Below, piece after piece: positions 35,174-45,450 of a stretch of 64,000 nt of DNA (positions within the stretch are counted from its first letter, which is position 1; each line of letters opens with the position of its first letter). Position numbers and translations under genes: made by a program. The notes under the pieces were generated by a model that saw only the letters and a program-made list of their open reading frames with translations, made no database searches and had not been told where the DNA came from. This DNA comes from Paraburkholderia caffeinilytica (GTDB lineage Bacteria > Pseudomonadota > Gammaproteobacteria > Burkholderiales > Burkholderiaceae), in the NCBI RefSeq assembly GCF_003368325.1, contig NZ_CP031466.1, positions 3,286,001 through 3,350,000 on the forward strand. The letters are read 5' to 3'.

Positions 35174-37218
35174 ACGACTTATCTCAAGCCCAGCCGCTGG
35201 ACGCCGTCCTGCCTGAATTCGCCGAAGCGGCGCCGACTGTGCCAAACGCGGTGCCGGACACCGCGCCTGTTGCCGCGCCGCAAGCGTCGGCAACGCCGCT
35301 CGACGCCGCGATCACGCGCGCCACCGACGCGATCCTCGGCGCGCAGAAGCCGGACGGCCACTGGGTCTACGAACTCGAAGCCGACGCGACGATTCCCGCC
35401 GAATACGTGCTACTGGTCCACTATCTCGGCGAAACGCCGAACGTGGAACTGGAGCAGAAGATCGCCCGCTATCTGCGCCGCATCCAGTTGGCGGACGGCG
35501 GCTGGCCGCTCTTCACCGACGGCGCGATGGACATCAGCGCCAGCGTGAAGGCGTATTTCGCACTGAAGATGATCGGCGACTCGCCGGATGCCGAGCACAT
35601 GGTCCGCGCGCGCGAAGCGATTCTGGCGGACGGCGGCGCGGAAACGGTGAACGTGTTCACGCGGATTCTGCTCGCGCTGTTCGGCGTGGTGTCGTGGCGC
35701 GCCGTGCCGATGATGCCCGTGGAAATCATGCTGCTGCCGCAGTGGTTCCCGTTCCATCTGTCGAAGGTGTCGTACTGGGCGCGTACCGTGATCGTGCCGC
35801 TGCTGGTGCTGAACGCGAAGCGGCCGGTGGCGCGCAATCCGCGCCGTGTGCGGATCGACGAGCTGTTCCGCGGCGCGCCGGTCAACACCGGCATGCGCGA
35901 TCGGGCGCCGCATCAGCACCTCGGCTGGTTCCGCTTCTTCCGCGGCGTGGACGTGATGCTGCGCATGGTCGACGGCCTGTTCCCGAAGGCGACGCGCGAG
36001 CGTTCGGTGCGCGAGGCGGTGCGCTTTGTCGACGAGCGGCTGAATGGCGAAGATGGCCTCGGCGCGATTTTCCCGGCGATGGCCAACTCGGTGATGATGT
36101 ACGACGTGCTCGGTTATCCGGCCGATCATCCGAATCGTGCCATCGCTCGTCAGTCGATCGACAAGCTGCTCGTCGTCAAGGACGACGAAGCCTATTGCCA
36201 GCCGTGCCTGTCGCCGGTGTGGGATACCTCGCTGGCGGCGCACGCATTGCTTGAAACCGGCGAAGCGCATGCCGAGCAGGCGGCTGAACGCGGGCTCGCC
36301 TGGCTGCGTCCGCTGCAGATTCTCGACGTGCGCGGCGACTGGATCTCGCGCCGTCCGGACGTGCGTCCTGGCGGCTGGGCGTTCCAGTACAACAACGCGC
36401 ACTATCCCGACGTCGACGATACGGCGGTGGTGGCGATGGCGATGCAACGCTCGGCGGCGCTGACGCAATCGGATGTCGATCGCGAGGCCATTGCGCGGGC
36501 GCGCGAATGGGTGGTCGGCATGCAGAGCAGCGACGGCGGCTGGGGCGCGTTCGAACCGGAAAACACCCAGTACTACCTGAACAACATTCCGTTCTCCGAT
36601 CACGGCGCACTGCTCGATCCGCCGACCGCGGACGTATCGGGCCGCTGTCTGTCGATGCTCGCGCAACTCGGCGAATTCCCGCAGGGCAGCGAGCCGGCGC
36701 AGCGCGCATTCGACTACATGCTGAAGGAACAGGAATCGGACGGCAGCTGGTACGGCCGCTGGGGCCTGAACTACATCTACGGCACGTGGACCGCGCTGTG
36801 TTCGCTGAACGCCGCAGGCCTGCCGCACGACGACCCGCGCATGAAGCGCGCGGCGCAGTGGCTCCTGTCGATCCAGAATGAAGACGGCGGCTGGGGCGAG
36901 GGCGGCGAGAGCTACAAGCTCGACTATCGTGGCTACGAGCGCGCGCCGAGCACGGCTTCGCAAACCGCGTGGGCGCTGATGGGCCTGATGGCGGCGGGCG
37001 AGGTGAATCATGAGGCAGTGGCGCGCGGCGTCGAGTATTTGCAGCGCGAACAGCGCGAGCACGGCCTGTGGGACGAAACGCGCTTCACGGCGACCGGTTT
37101 CCCGCGCGTGTTCTATCTGCGTTACCACGGCTATCGCAAGTTCTTCCCGTTGTGGGCGCTGGCGCGCTTCCGTCATTTGAAGCGCAACGGGCTGACGCGC
37201 GTCGCGGTCGGGATGTAA
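35170..37218 (+). CDS. shc: Squalene-hopene cyclase
   Basis: 682 residues with the family length. Several QW repeats are visible (DGHWVYELEAD, DGSWYGRWGLNYIYGTW, DGGWGEGGESYK, EHGLWDETRFTATGFP) and the catalytic DVDDTAVVAMAM motif (DXDD). It converts squalene to hopene/hopanol on the membrane. Start ATG 35170 in an ATGA overlap with hpnE. Central enzyme of the hopanoid locus. Confidence 0.97.
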   Translation: MNDLSQAQPLDAVLPEFAEAAPTVPNAVPDTAPVAAPQASATPLDAAITRATDAILGAQKPDGHWVYELEADATIPAEYVLLVHYLGETPNVELEQKIARYLRRIQLADGGWPLFTDGAMDISASVKAYFALKMIGDSPDAEHMVRAREAILADGGAETVNVFTRILLALFGVVSWRAVPMMPVEIMLLPQWFPFHLSKVSYWARTVIVPLLVLNAKRPVARNPRRVRIDELFRGAPVNTGMRDRAPHQHLGWFRFFRGVDVMLRMVDGLFPKATRERSVREAVRFVDERLNGEDGLGAIFPAMANSVMMYDVLGYPADHPNRAIARQSIDKLLVVKDDEAYCQPCLSPVWDTSLAAHALLETGEAHAEQAAERGLAWLRPLQILDVRGDWISRRPDVRPGGWAFQYNNAHYPDVDDTAVVAMAMQRSAALTQSDVDREAIARAREWVVGMQSSDGGWGAFEPENTQYYLNNIPFSDHGALLDPPTADVSGRCLSMLAQLGEFPQGSEPAQRAFDYMLKEQESDGSWYGRWGLNYIYGTWTALCSLNAAGLPHDDPRMKRAAQWLLSIQNEDGGWGEGGESYKLDYRGYERAPSTASQTAWALMGLMAAGEVNHEAVARGVEYLQREQREHGLWDETRFTATGFPRVFYLRYHGYRKFFPLWALARFRHLKRNGLTRVAVGM

Positions 37219-37221
37219 CAG

Positions 37222-37953
37222 ATGTCGCTTTCGACAACGGCGTCAGCCGACGCTGGCCGCGGCCCCTTGCCGGTGATCGTGGTGACGGGCATGGCGTTCG
37301 AAGCGCGCATCGCGCGCGGTCAGGGTGTCGAGGTGGTCTACGCGGCGCGCGCCGATCTGTTGGAGCGGGCGTTGAGCGCGGCAGTCGCACGCGGCTGCTC
37401 GGGGATCGTCAGCTTCGGCACGGCGGGGGGATTGGCGCCCGACCTGGAGCCCGGCGCGGTGATCGTCGGGGAGGCCGTCGAGGGGCCGTTTGGGCGGCTT
37501 GAGACCGATCGGCCATGGGCTGACAGATTTGCCGCTGCGCTTTCGATGGGGCCGCTGGCGGCGCGTTTGCGGCGTGGGGTGACGGCGGCTGTGACCGCGC
37601 CTTTGGTCACCGCTGACGACAAGCGTTTGTTGCACCGCTCGACGGGGGCTTTGGCGGTCGATATGGAATCGCATATTGCCGGTGCGACGGCGGCTGCGCA
37701 TGGGGTGCCGTTTGCGGTGTGCCGGGCGGTTGTTGATCCGGCCTGGCGGACGTTGCCTTCTGCTGCAACCGCTGGCTTGCAGGATGATGGCACTACGGCG
37801 TTAGGGCCGATTTTGCGGGAGTTGCTGCGGCAGCCTTCGCAGTTGGGGGCGCTGATTCAGGTGGCCGTGGATGCGCGGGCGGCGCGGACTTCGCTTGTGC
37901 AGGCGCGGCATGCGATGGGGGTGGGTGGGGTTTTCAGGATGGCTGTTGCCTGA
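37222..37953 (+). CDS. hpnG: Hopanoid-associated phosphorylase HpnG
   Basis: 243 residues, start ATG 37222, 3 bp after shc. It is a nucleoside-phosphorylase-like protein (PNP/MTAN fold): VVTGMAFEARIARG, IVSFGTAGGLAPDLEPGAVIVG, and VDMESHIAGATAAAHGVPFAVCRAVVDPA. HpnG removes adenine from adenosylhopane made by HpnH, giving ribosylhopane. Last gene of the hpnD-E-shc-G operon. Confidence 0.92.
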   Translation: MSLSTTASADAGRGPLPVIVVTGMAFEARIARGQGVEVVYAARADLLERALSAAVARGCSGIVSFGTAGGLAPDLEPGAVIVGEAVEGPFGRLETDRPWADRFAAALSMGPLAARLRRGVTAAVTAPLVTADDKRLLHRSTGALAVDMESHIAGATAAAHGVPFAVCRAVVDPAWRTLPSAATAGLQDDGTTALGPILRELLRQPSQLGALIQVAVDARAARTSLVQARHAMGVGGVFRMAVA

Positions 37954-38040
37954 AGGTGTTGTTTGTCGGAATGCCTACGGTGTTGGCCTTTTCTTGATCT
38001 GGTTTTTTGTGCCTTTCCTTGATTTGTTCGTGGTCTATTA

Positions 38041-38340
38041 GCGTCGCCCCTGTGCGGGGCAGGCACCTACTTTTCTTTGCCGGCTGCAAAGAAAAGTAGG
38101 CAAAAGAAAGCAGCTCAAACCACGCCTGCTAAGTGGGCACCGTAGCCCGCACACGGTAGTGGTGCTTCTGGAATCCGTGCTCGCGCCCCTGCCTGCGCTT
38201 GTGACAAGGGCGTCATTCTTCCGGCGGCGCTGCGCGCGCCGAAGAGCACTTCATAAACCCCCTCGGTTGGTTCGGCACGTTGTTCGTGCGTTCTTCGCTG
38301 CTCGGCGCGCCTCGCCTCGCGCGCGCCGAGTCATCTTGCT
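38041..38340. repeat. Long Burkholderia-type intergenic repeat with strong hairpins
   Basis: Starts with a small hairpin GCCCC-tgtgc-GGGGC and continues with a perfect 15-bp stem (38066-38080 with 38086-38100, loop CGGCT). Sequence of this kind (CTACTTTTCTTTGC...) is, as I recall, scattered in many Burkholderia intergenic regions. The rest of 37954-38348 contains no supported gene. It probably folds as mRNA-end or replicon-scattered repeat; function unknown. Confidence 0.7.
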
Positions 38341-38348
38341 CACATCCT

Positions 38349-39335
38349 TTATTGGACTGCCGGTGCTGCTTCCTGCGGATTCTTGTCCGTTGGCGTGGTT
38401 TGCGGTGCCGGTGTCATTGCGCCCGACGCCGCAGCAGGCGCCGCTGCTGCGGCGTTTGGCGTCTCGCCTGGGTCGGTGTAGTTCGGGACGCCCGCCGGGG
38501 CGCCTGTGGCGCTTCCGGATGCTGCGTTTGGGGCCTCTGGGGCGTCGCCTGGGTCGGTGTAGTTCGGGACGCCTGCCGCCGCTCCTGAGGCGCCCTTGGC
38601 GGGTGCGGCGGCGCCGGAGTCGTCCTGGTCGTCGTAGTTCGGGAGCGGCGCGGCGTTGTCGCCGGCGCCGCGCAGGCGCGCCTTACGCTGCTGCGTGTAG
38701 GCGTCGCGAACAAATGAATATTTGTCGAGCGCGGCCTGCTCCAGCAGGTTGGATGCACCCAGCAGGTCGGAACGCACGCTCACGAACTGCAGTACGTACA
38801 GCGGATTGCGGACCGCCGGCTCAATGTAGTTCAGCGGGTTGAACTTCACGTCCACCACGAGGCCCATGCTGTCGCGTACCGTGCTTGGGCCGAATAGCGG
38901 CAAGACCAGGTACGGGCCCGACGGAACGCCCCAGTGGCCCAGCGTCAGACCGAAGTCCTGGTGGTGCTTCGGCAGGCCAGCCGGCGTCGCCCAGTCAAGC
39001 AGGCCGCCAAGTCCAAAGGTCGAGTTGAAGGCGAAGCGCACAAGGTCTTCGGTTGCGTCGGTGATCTTCAGTTGCAACAGGTTGTTGGCGGCGTTGGTCA
39101 GGTCGCCCAGATTCGAGAAGAAGTTACTCACGGCCGTACGCAGCGGCTGCGGTGTCACCTTCTGGTAACCCTTGGCGACGGGGACGGCGATGAAGCGGTC
39201 CACACCGTCGTTGATTTTGAAAATCACGCGGTTCGCCGGCTCGAACGGGTCGCCAGGCTTGCGGTCGGGGCCGGTCGCGCAGCCAGAGATCAGACCGGTG
39301 GCGGCCAGTGCCAGCACGGTGGTTCGCAGCTTCAT
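38349..39335 (-). CDS. MlaA/VacJ family outer-membrane lipoprotein with repeated C-terminal tail
   Basis: 328 residues from ATG 39335. Lipoprotein signal (ATGLISGC lipobox), then the MlaA domain: DPFEPANRVIFKINDGVDRF, DLTNAANNLLQL, DFGLTLGHWGVPSGPYLVLPLFGPSTVRDSMG. The last 80 residues are an Ala/Pro-rich tail containing two copies of GVPNYTDPG plus a related LPNYDDQ. MlaA extracts phospholipids from the outer leaflet. It lies 2 bp downstream of hpnN, so it is coupled to hopanoid transport here. It is probably not the housekeeping mla-operon copy. Confidence 0.9.
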   Translation of the reverse strand: MKLRTTVLALAATGLISGCATGPDRKPGDPFEPANRVIFKINDGVDRFIAVPVAKGYQKVTPQPLRTAVSNFFSNLGDLTNAANNLLQLKITDATEDLVRFAFNSTFGLGGLLDWATPAGLPKHHQDFGLTLGHWGVPSGPYLVLPLFGPSTVRDSMGLVVDVKFNPLNYIEPAVRNPLYVLQFVSVRSDLLGASNLLEQAALDKYSFVRDAYTQQRKARLRGAGDNAAPLPNYDDQDDSGAAAPAKGASGAAAGVPNYTDPGDAPEAPNAASGSATGAPAGVPNYTDPGETPNAAAAAPAAASGAMTPAPQTTPTDKNPQEAAPAVQ

Positions 39336-39337
39336 GC

Positions 39338-41953
39338 TTATATTCCTTTGTGCTTCGCGCGACGTTGGCGCGGCTTGCCCATCAGTACGGGTTGGAACAC
39401 CACCGCGCCAATCAGCGTGCAAAACAATGAGAGTGCCAGCAAGCGTCCCATACTCGACGTCCCCGGATGGTGCGACAGCCAGAGGCTGCCGAACGCCGTC
39501 GCCGTGGTTGCCGCGCTGAACAGCACGGCATGCGTGAGGCTTGACTGTAAAAGGCTGGTCTGGCCGTGGCGCCACGCCATGACGAAGTAAATCTTGAATG
39601 CTACGCCGACGCCCAGCATCAGGGGCAAGGCAATGATGTTCGCGAAGTTCAGCGGCATGCCGAACACCACGCACAACTCCAACGTTACCAGCGCCGACAC
39701 GAGCAGCGGAACCAGGGTGCGCAGCATATCGCTGAGCCGCCGCAGCGCAACCCACAAGAGGATTGCAATCGACAGCAAGGCCCAGCCGGCGGCCTGCAGG
39801 AACGCCTTGATGATCGTGTCCGCGGAATTCAGGATCGAAATCGGGCCGCCGATCGCGTCCGGCTCCGCTTTCTTCACCGCGTGGACGAAGCGGGCGAGCA
39901 TGGCGTCGTCGTTCGGATCGGTGCCGGGTTTGACCTTCGGCGCGATGTCGACGAGCGCGCGGCCGTCCTTGGAGACCCAGCTCGTGGCAATCTCCTTGGG
40001 CAGGTTGTCGCGCGTAATCTCGGTCGGCTGCAGCAGATCCGCCAGTTGCTTCAGCGCGATGCGCAGCGGCTCGGACATCGCGGTTTCGGCGCGGTCGCGC
40101 GTGGCGGCGTTGGCGGCAGCCAGCTTCTGCAGCGTCGCGGACAGGTGTTTGGCTTCGGCGGCGCCCGGGCCCGGGTGGTCGTCGGCGGCGAGCGAGAGCT
40201 GGTTCGACGCGCGCTTCAACGCGGCGACGCGTACTGCGTCGGTGGCTTGAGGCGCGGGCGGTTGCTGCAGGGCAGGCAACAGTTGCTGCGCGGCGCTTGC
40301 CACCAGCATCAGCTTTTGCTGCTGCTCCGTCGGAATGAAGGTGCTCAGCGTGGTCACGCGGCCCACTTCCGGAAGCGCGCGCAGACCTGCGGCCTTCTGG
40401 TCCGCACTGGCAAGCGTGGGCGCCAGCACATGCACGTTGTTGACTGCGGCTTCGGGCGAATCCTTCAGCGAGAGCAGCGTCGCCATCGATTCCGTATGCG
40501 GGTCCTTCAGATGCAGCGGGTTGAAGTCGAAGCGCAAATGCGTGAGCAAAGGCATCGCGCCGATCACGACGATGAGCGTGCCGATCAGCACCGGTTTGCG
40601 GTGACGATCGAGGAAATCGTCGACGGGCGCGAGCTGCTTGAAGCCAGGCGAAGCGGGCTCGCCTGGCGGGCTAAAGACCTTCAGCAGCGCCGGCAGCAGC
40701 GTCATGTTGGTGAAGTACGCGACGAACATGCCGACGCCGGCGATCTCGCCCAATTCCGACACGCCGCGGTAAGCCGTCGGCAGGAACGAGAAGAAGCTCA
40801 GCGCGACCGCCACGGCCGCGAGCGTCAGCGGCACGCCGATACTGTGCGCGGTATGCATGAGCGCGGCGGAAAGACGGTCGTCGCGATTACGCTCCTCACG
40901 ATATTTGACGCCGAACTGCACGCCGAAATCGACCCCCAGCCCGACGAACAGCACCATGAAGGCGACCGAAATCATGTTGAGCGCGCCGACCATCAGCAGG
41001 CCGAGCGCCGCCGTGATCGCGAGCCCGACGAACAGCGTGACGAACACAGCGAGGATCATGCGGCCCGAGCGCAGCGCCAGCCACAGAATGACCAGCACGA
41101 CGATGAAGGTGCCGATGCCGTTGAGCACGGCGCCGTCCTGGACCGACGCGAACTCTTCGTCCGCGAGAGGCTGTTCGCCGGTCAGGCGGATCGTGGCGCC
41201 ATAGCGCGCATCGAGGTGCAGCGAGGCGGCGGTGTCGCGGATCGCTTTCGACGCGGTTGCGCCCGGCTCCAGTGCGTCGTAGTTCACGACCGGCTGCACC
41301 GTGACGAAGGCGCGCGCCGGATCCGTTGCGGCGCTGTTGTCGACCAGCGCACGCCATGAGAACGCCGCCGGCTGGCCGGCCAGCACGCGATCGAGCGTGG
41401 TTGCGCTTTGCGACAGCAAATGGCTCATGTCGGCCAGCTTCACCTGACCCAGTTGCAGCGGCAGCAGCAGGCTCGTGGTGAGCGTGCCGGCGAGGCCGGT
41501 CAGGCTCGGATCGTGCGCGAGCGCATTGACGAGCGGGCGGGACTGGACGAGCTGCGAGGTGGTCGACAGCACTTCATCGGTCGATGGGAACAACAGGCCA
41601 TTGTGTTCGAAGAACGGACCGCCGGCAGGCTGCGAGACCGCGACGAATTCCTTCGGATCGGCTTTGAGCGCGGCGGTCAGGGCGTTGGCGGCGGCGTCGG
41701 CGAACTCCGGGGCACGGGCTTCGACCACCACCAGCACGGTTTGACCGCGATCCGGGAAGGCCTCGTCCATGGCGTGTTCGAGCAACGACCATTGCTTGTC
41801 GGTCTCGACGAGCTTGCTGATGTCAGTGTTGATCCTGAAGTTATGGGCAACGTAGAAGCCGCTCAAAACGGCGAGCACGAGCGACAGAGCGATGATCCGA
41901 AACGGATGGCGCACCGAATAGGCGACGAGACGGACGATAGATGACTTCAGCAT
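39338..41953 (-). CDS. hpnN: Hopanoid transporter HpnN (RND superfamily)
   Basis: 871 residues from ATG 41953 ([16 protein letters not shown]). About twelve transmembrane helices in two sets with large periplasmic domains after TM1 and TM7, typical of HpnN/MmpL-like RND proteins: [35 protein letters not shown] segments, [31 protein letters not shown]. HpnN carries hopanoids from the inner to the outer membrane. First in the hpnN-mlaA operon and divergent from an mlaC-like gene. Confidence 0.94.
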   Translation of the reverse strand: MLKSSIVRLVAYSVRHPFRIIALSLVLAVLSGFYVAHNFRINTDISKLVETDKQWSLLEHAMDEAFPDRGQTVLVVVEARAPEFADAAANALTAALKADPKEFVAVSQPAGGPFFEHNGLLFPSTDEVLSTTSQLVQSRPLVNALAHDPSLTGLAGTLTTSLLLPLQLGQVKLADMSHLLSQSATTLDRVLAGQPAAFSWRALVDNSAATDPARAFVTVQPVVNYDALEPGATASKAIRDTAASLHLDARYGATIRLTGEQPLADEEFASVQDGAVLNGIGTFIVVLVILWLALRSGRMILAVFVTLFVGLAITAALGLLMVGALNMISVAFMVLFVGLGVDFGVQFGVKYREERNRDDRLSAALMHTAHSIGVPLTLAAVAVALSFFSFLPTAYRGVSELGEIAGVGMFVAYFTNMTLLPALLKVFSPPGEPASPGFKQLAPVDDFLDRHRKPVLIGTLIVVIGAMPLLTHLRFDFNPLHLKDPHTESMATLLSLKDSPEAAVNNVHVLAPTLASADQKAAGLRALPEVGRVTTLSTFIPTEQQQKLMLVASAAQQLLPALQQPPAPQATDAVRVAALKRASNQLSLAADDHPGPGAAEAKHLSATLQKLAAANAATRDRAETAMSEPLRIALKQLADLLQPTEITRDNLPKEIATSWVSKDGRALVDIAPKVKPGTDPNDDAMLARFVHAVKKAEPDAIGGPISILNSADTIIKAFLQAAGWALLSIAILLWVALRRLSDMLRTLVPLLVSALVTLELCVVFGMPLNFANIIALPLMLGVGVAFKIYFVMAWRHGQTSLLQSSLTHAVLFSAATTATAFGSLWLSHHPGTSSMGRLLALSLFCTLIGAVVFQPVLMGKPRQRRAKHKGI

Positions 41954-42166
41954 GTAGGCGGAGGCGGCCTTATCACGGGTGGCGTTTTTTGACGAAAGTG
42001 CACAAGTATACAGAGCCGGAGCGACTCGGCTCCACTTCGGTAGCAAGGGCGACGCCCGGGCGGCGCGGCCGGGGTGGGAACGCAATATCGGTATACTGGT
42101 CTATCCTGCTTTCGCTGCGGGCTTGCGAGCCTGCCGGCGCTTACTTCTTGGGGTTTTGGCGAGCGT

Positions 42167-42772
42167 ATGAAACGTTATCTGTCTGCTTTTCTGGCCGCGG
42201 CCGTGGTGTCCACGGCCGCCTATGCGCAAAGCGCGCCTGATACGGTGGTGAAGAGTGCCGTCGAAGGCACGGTGGCCGCGATGAAGGCCGACCCGCAGGC
42301 GCGCGGCGGCGACATGGCGAAGATCACGGAGCTGGTTCAAACGCGATTTGTCCCGGCTACCGATTTCCAGCGGACCACGCGGATCGCGGTAGGGAAGGCA
42401 TGGAGCACGGCAACCCCTGAGCAGCAGAAGCAGCTGTACGATCAATTCACGCTGCTGCTGGTGCGCACGTATGCCGCTTCGTTGTCGCAGTTGCGGGATC
42501 AGGACGTGAAGTTCAAGTTCTTGCCCGTCAACGTGGCTGCCGGCTCCAAGGATCTGGTGGTGCAGTCGCACGTGATCAGCAACGGTGGCGACGATGCCAT
42601 CGATTACCGCATGACCAAGGGCGCCAACGGCTGGAAGATTTACGACATCAACATGATGGGCGCCTGGTTGATTCAGGTGTATCAGACGCAGTTTGCCGAT
42701 CAGATTTCCAAGGGCGGCGTCGACGGGCTGATCAAGTTTCTGATTGCGCATAACGCACGAAGCGCGGGCTAA
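42167..42772 (+). CDS. hpnM: MlaC/Ttg2D-family periplasmic lipid-binding protein (HpnM-type)
   Basis: 201 residues from ATG 42167, with a signal peptide ending at AYAQSA. The MlaC pattern is clear: ITELVQTRFVPATDFQRTTRIAVGKAWSTATPEQQKQLYDQFTLLLVRTYAASL is located at about 45-100, then VQSHVISNGGDDAIDYRMTKGANGWKIYDINMMGAWL. MlaC-like proteins ferry lipids across the periplasm. It is divergent from hpnN (213-bp gap), completing with HpnN and MlaA a lipid-transfer set; the symbol HpnM is by family context. Confidence 0.88.
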   Translation: MKRYLSAFLAAAVVSTAAYAQSAPDTVVKSAVEGTVAAMKADPQARGGDMAKITELVQTRFVPATDFQRTTRIAVGKAWSTATPEQQKQLYDQFTLLLVRTYAASLSQLRDQDVKFKFLPVNVAAGSKDLVVQSHVISNGGDDAIDYRMTKGANGWKIYDINMMGAWLIQVYQTQFADQISKGGVDGLIKFLIAHNARSAG

Positions 42773-42853
42773 GACTGTCTGCCGCCTGGCGGCGGCATGG
42801 CATGTTCTCCTGTGCGAGGCAAACGTATTGCGCAGGCCGATCATCCAAAGAAA

Positions 42854-42883
42854 AAGCGCGGTGGCAATCAAGCCACCGCGCTT
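42854..42883. terminator. Bidirectional terminator between hpnM and hpnH
   Basis: AAGCGCGGTGGC / GCCACCGCGCTT stem of 12 bp, six-base loop, A-rich before and T-containing after, between convergent genes. Confidence 0.85.
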
Positions 42884-42949
42884 CTAAAGCCTTCTAAAAG
42901 ATGCGCGACCAGGGGCGCGCAAAACGCCCCCAGAAAGTTTCAGCGAGTC

Positions 42950-44104
42950 TCAATGAGCGGACGCTGCCGTCTGCACCTTCTTGCCCGTACCCGCGCGCCC
43001 GATTTCTTCGAGCTTGATCTCGACGTGCCGCGAGAACACGTACTCAGCGGGACGCTGCTTGTCCAAAGCAATATCCTTGGTGAAGGCACCGGAAGTCTTC
43101 GGGCCGCGCAGGCTCACCTTCAACGCCTTCAACGGGTGCGCCACCGTATCCATCACGGCAGTCGCTTCGAAGCCGCAGTGCACCATGCAATCCGCGCACT
43201 TCTCATAGTTACCCGTGCCGTACTTCTCCCACTCCGTGGTTTCCATCAATTCCTTGAAGGTCTTCACGTAGCCTTCGCCGACCAGATAGCACGGCTTCTG
43301 CCAGCCGAACACGGTACGCGCCGGGTTGCCCCAAGGCGTGCACTCGTACGTTTGATTGCCGGCCAGGAAATCCAGGAACATGGCCGACTGGCTGAACGAC
43401 CAGTTCTTGCCATTGTTGCCGCGCTTGAAAATTTCGCGGAACAGATGCTTGGTCTTGTCGCGGTTCAGGAAGTGCTGCTGATCCGGCGCGCGTTCGTACG
43501 CATAACCCGGCGAGACGGTGATGCCGTCCACGCCCATCGGGCCCAGCGTGTCGAAGAATGCCGCAACGCGCTCCGGCACGGCGTCGTTGAACAGCGTGCA
43601 GTTGATGTTCACGCGGAAACCACGGCGCTTCGCTTCCTTGATGGCGGCGACAGCCTTCACGTACACGCCTTCCTGCGACACCGAGTGATCGTGCGCCTGC
43701 TCGTCGCCGTCCAGGTGAACCGACCAGACGAAGTACGGATTCGGCTCGTAGTCGTCCATCTTCTTTTCCATCAGCAGCGCATTCGTGCACAGGTACACGA
43801 ACTTCTTGCGCGCGATGATGCCCTTCACGATCTGCGGCATTTCCTTGTGCAGGAGCGGCTCGCCGCCTGCAATCGACACGACCGGTGCGCCGCATTCGTC
43901 GACTGCGCCAAGGCATTCTTCGAGCGACAGACGCTGATTCAGGATGGGATCCGGATAGTCGATCTTGCCGCAGCCGTTGCAGGCAAGATTGCAGCGGAAC
44001 AGTGGCTCCAGCATCAACGCGAGCGGGTAGCGCTTGTTGCGCGAAAGGTGCTGGCGCATGATGTATGCGCCGACCCGGACTTTCTGTAGCAGCGGAATAG
44101 ACAA
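42950..44104 (-). CDS. hpnH: Adenosyl-hopene transferase HpnH (radical SAM)
   Basis: 384 residues. The start is TTG at 44104, fixed by AAGGAGG five bases upstream. Radical-SAM cluster C-x3-C-x2-C is CNLACNGC near residue 38, followed by SIAGGEPLLH (SAM-binding GGE) and a C-terminal SPASM-like region with CADCMVHCGFEA. HpnH adds the adenosyl group to diploptene, first step of C35 hopanoid side-chain formation; HpnG acts next. It follows ispH by 10 bp in one operon. Confidence 0.95.
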   Translation of the reverse strand: MSIPLLQKVRVGAYIMRQHLSRNKRYPLALMLEPLFRCNLACNGCGKIDYPDPILNQRLSLEECLGAVDECGAPVVSIAGGEPLLHKEMPQIVKGIIARKKFVYLCTNALLMEKKMDDYEPNPYFVWSVHLDGDEQAHDHSVSQEGVYVKAVAAIKEAKRRGFRVNINCTLFNDAVPERVAAFFDTLGPMGVDGITVSPGYAYERAPDQQHFLNRDKTKHLFREIFKRGNNGKNWSFSQSAMFLDFLAGNQTYECTPWGNPARTVFGWQKPCYLVGEGYVKTFKELMETTEWEKYGTGNYEKCADCMVHCGFEATAVMDTVAHPLKALKVSLRGPKTSGAFTKDIALDKQRPAEYVFSRHVEIKLEEIGRAGTGKKVQTAASAH

Positions 44105-44114
44105 GACGTCCTCC

Positions 44115-45059
44115 TTAAACTTCGCGTGCAGCGAGTGGTTGCATCAGTTTCGATGGCAACTTGAATTCGACTTTCTCTTCACGGCCCGCCATCGTCGTGA
44201 CCTCGACGGGCCCCAATGCGCTCAGCGCATCGATTACGTTCTTCACCATCTCTTCCGGTGCTGAAGCACCGGCCGTGATGCCGACGGTCTGCACGTTCGC
44301 AAACCACTCCGGCTTCACTTCCGAACCGTCGGCGACGAGATAGCTCGCCACGCCGCTTTCGCTGCCGATCTCGCGCAGCCGGTTCGAGTTCGAACTGTTG
44401 GTTGCGCCCACCACCAGCAGCACCTCGACTTCTTTGCTCAGTTCGCGCACCGCCGCCTGACGGTTTTGCGTGGCGTAGCAGATGTCGCGCGTATCGGGAC
44501 CGACGATGTCGGTGAATCGGCGCAGCAGGGCATCGATGATGCCACGCGTGTCGTCGACCGATAGCGTGGTCTGCGTGACGTACGCAAGCGGCGTATCGGG
44601 CGGCAGGTCCAGATGCGCGACTTCGGCCTCGCTCTGCACCAGCAGCACCGTGCCGGGAATCTGGCCGATCGTGCCTTCGACTTCCGGATGGCCCGCGTGG
44701 CCGATCAGGATCAGGGTACGGCCGGCGGCCACATACTGGCGCCCTTGCACGTGGACCTTGGTCACGAGCGGGCAGGTCGCGTCGAGCACGTCGAGGCCGC
44801 GTTGTTCCGCGTCGCGCTCGACGGTCTGTGCGACACCGTGCGCGCTGAAAATCGCCACGGCGCCATGCGGCACCTCATCGAGTTCTTCGACAAAGCGCGC
44901 GCCTTTCTGGCGCAGGTTATCCACCACGTGGCGATTGTGAACAATCTCGTGGCGAACATACACGGGCGCGCCGTGTTGTTGTAACGCGCGATCGACGATC
45001 TCAATTGCACGTACAACACCCGCACAAAAGCCGCGGGGCTGAGCAAGGATGACTCGCAT
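44115..45059 (-). CDS. ispH: 4-hydroxy-3-methylbut-2-enyl diphosphate reductase IspH (LytB)
   Basis: 314 residues from ATG 45059; upstream extension rejected because [18 protein letters not shown] is the family start. The iron-sulfur cysteines are in FCAGV, DATCPLV and the ICYATQ region, and HEIVHN, GHPE and TQTTLS motifs are intact. It makes IPP and DMAPP from HMBPP in the MEP pathway. Located directly upstream of hpnH, so this is likely a hopanoid-dedicated second copy besides a housekeeping one elsewhere (inference). Confidence 0.95.
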   Translation of the reverse strand: MRVILAQPRGFCAGVVRAIEIVDRALQQHGAPVYVRHEIVHNRHVVDNLRQKGARFVEELDEVPHGAVAIFSAHGVAQTVERDAEQRGLDVLDATCPLVTKVHVQGRQYVAAGRTLILIGHAGHPEVEGTIGQIPGTVLLVQSEAEVAHLDLPPDTPLAYVTQTTLSVDDTRGIIDALLRRFTDIVGPDTRDICYATQNRQAAVRELSKEVEVLLVVGATNSSNSNRLREIGSESGVASYLVADGSEVKPEWFANVQTVGITAGASAPEEMVKNVIDALSALGPVEVTTMAGREEKVEFKLPSKLMQPLAAREV

Positions 45060-45287
45060 AAATTGGCGAACTCCGACTGACGCGGGTTTCGAAGAAGCCG
45101 GTAACTCTGACTTTATCGCCGCGACCATCTAATTTAGTTGACGTCTTGAGCCCCGGCGACGAGCCGGTACAGCAAAACCAAACGCGCATTCTAACGCTAT
45201 CAGCCCGGCTTTGCTCTGGCCGGCCTGCCGGCGTTGCCGGGGCGCCGCCGCGCCTCGGCTTGCTGTCCGCGCCACCCCCATGGCGCG

Positions 45288-45367
45288 TGCGGCAATGCAC
45301 CGGTGGTAATGCGCAGGTGGCAATGCGCAGGTGGCAATGCGCAGATGGCAATGCGCAGATGGCAATG
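45288..45367. repeat. 14-bp tandem repeat (about five copies)
   Basis: Four units of GGTGGCAATGCGCA (with small changes) and a partial fifth at 45302-45367, preceded by a related partial at 45288. It lies between divergent ispH and the hpnC remnant, where 45060-45450 has no other gene. ORFs through it repeat MRRWQCADGN and are not believed. Confidence 0.9.
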
Positions 45368-45450
45368 ATTACACGCTGCACCGGTTTGACGGAACCCTTA
45401 AACTACGTGGTCCTGCGGCGCAAGTTTGCAGCCGCATTACAAAAAGGTTT

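Noticed and set aside
39566..41359. 597-codon plus-strand ORF opposite hpnN
   Set aside because: Shadow of the RND transporter; no domain pattern.
45288..45367. Tandem repeat considered as CRISPR
   Set aside because: Units are 14 bp with no spacers.
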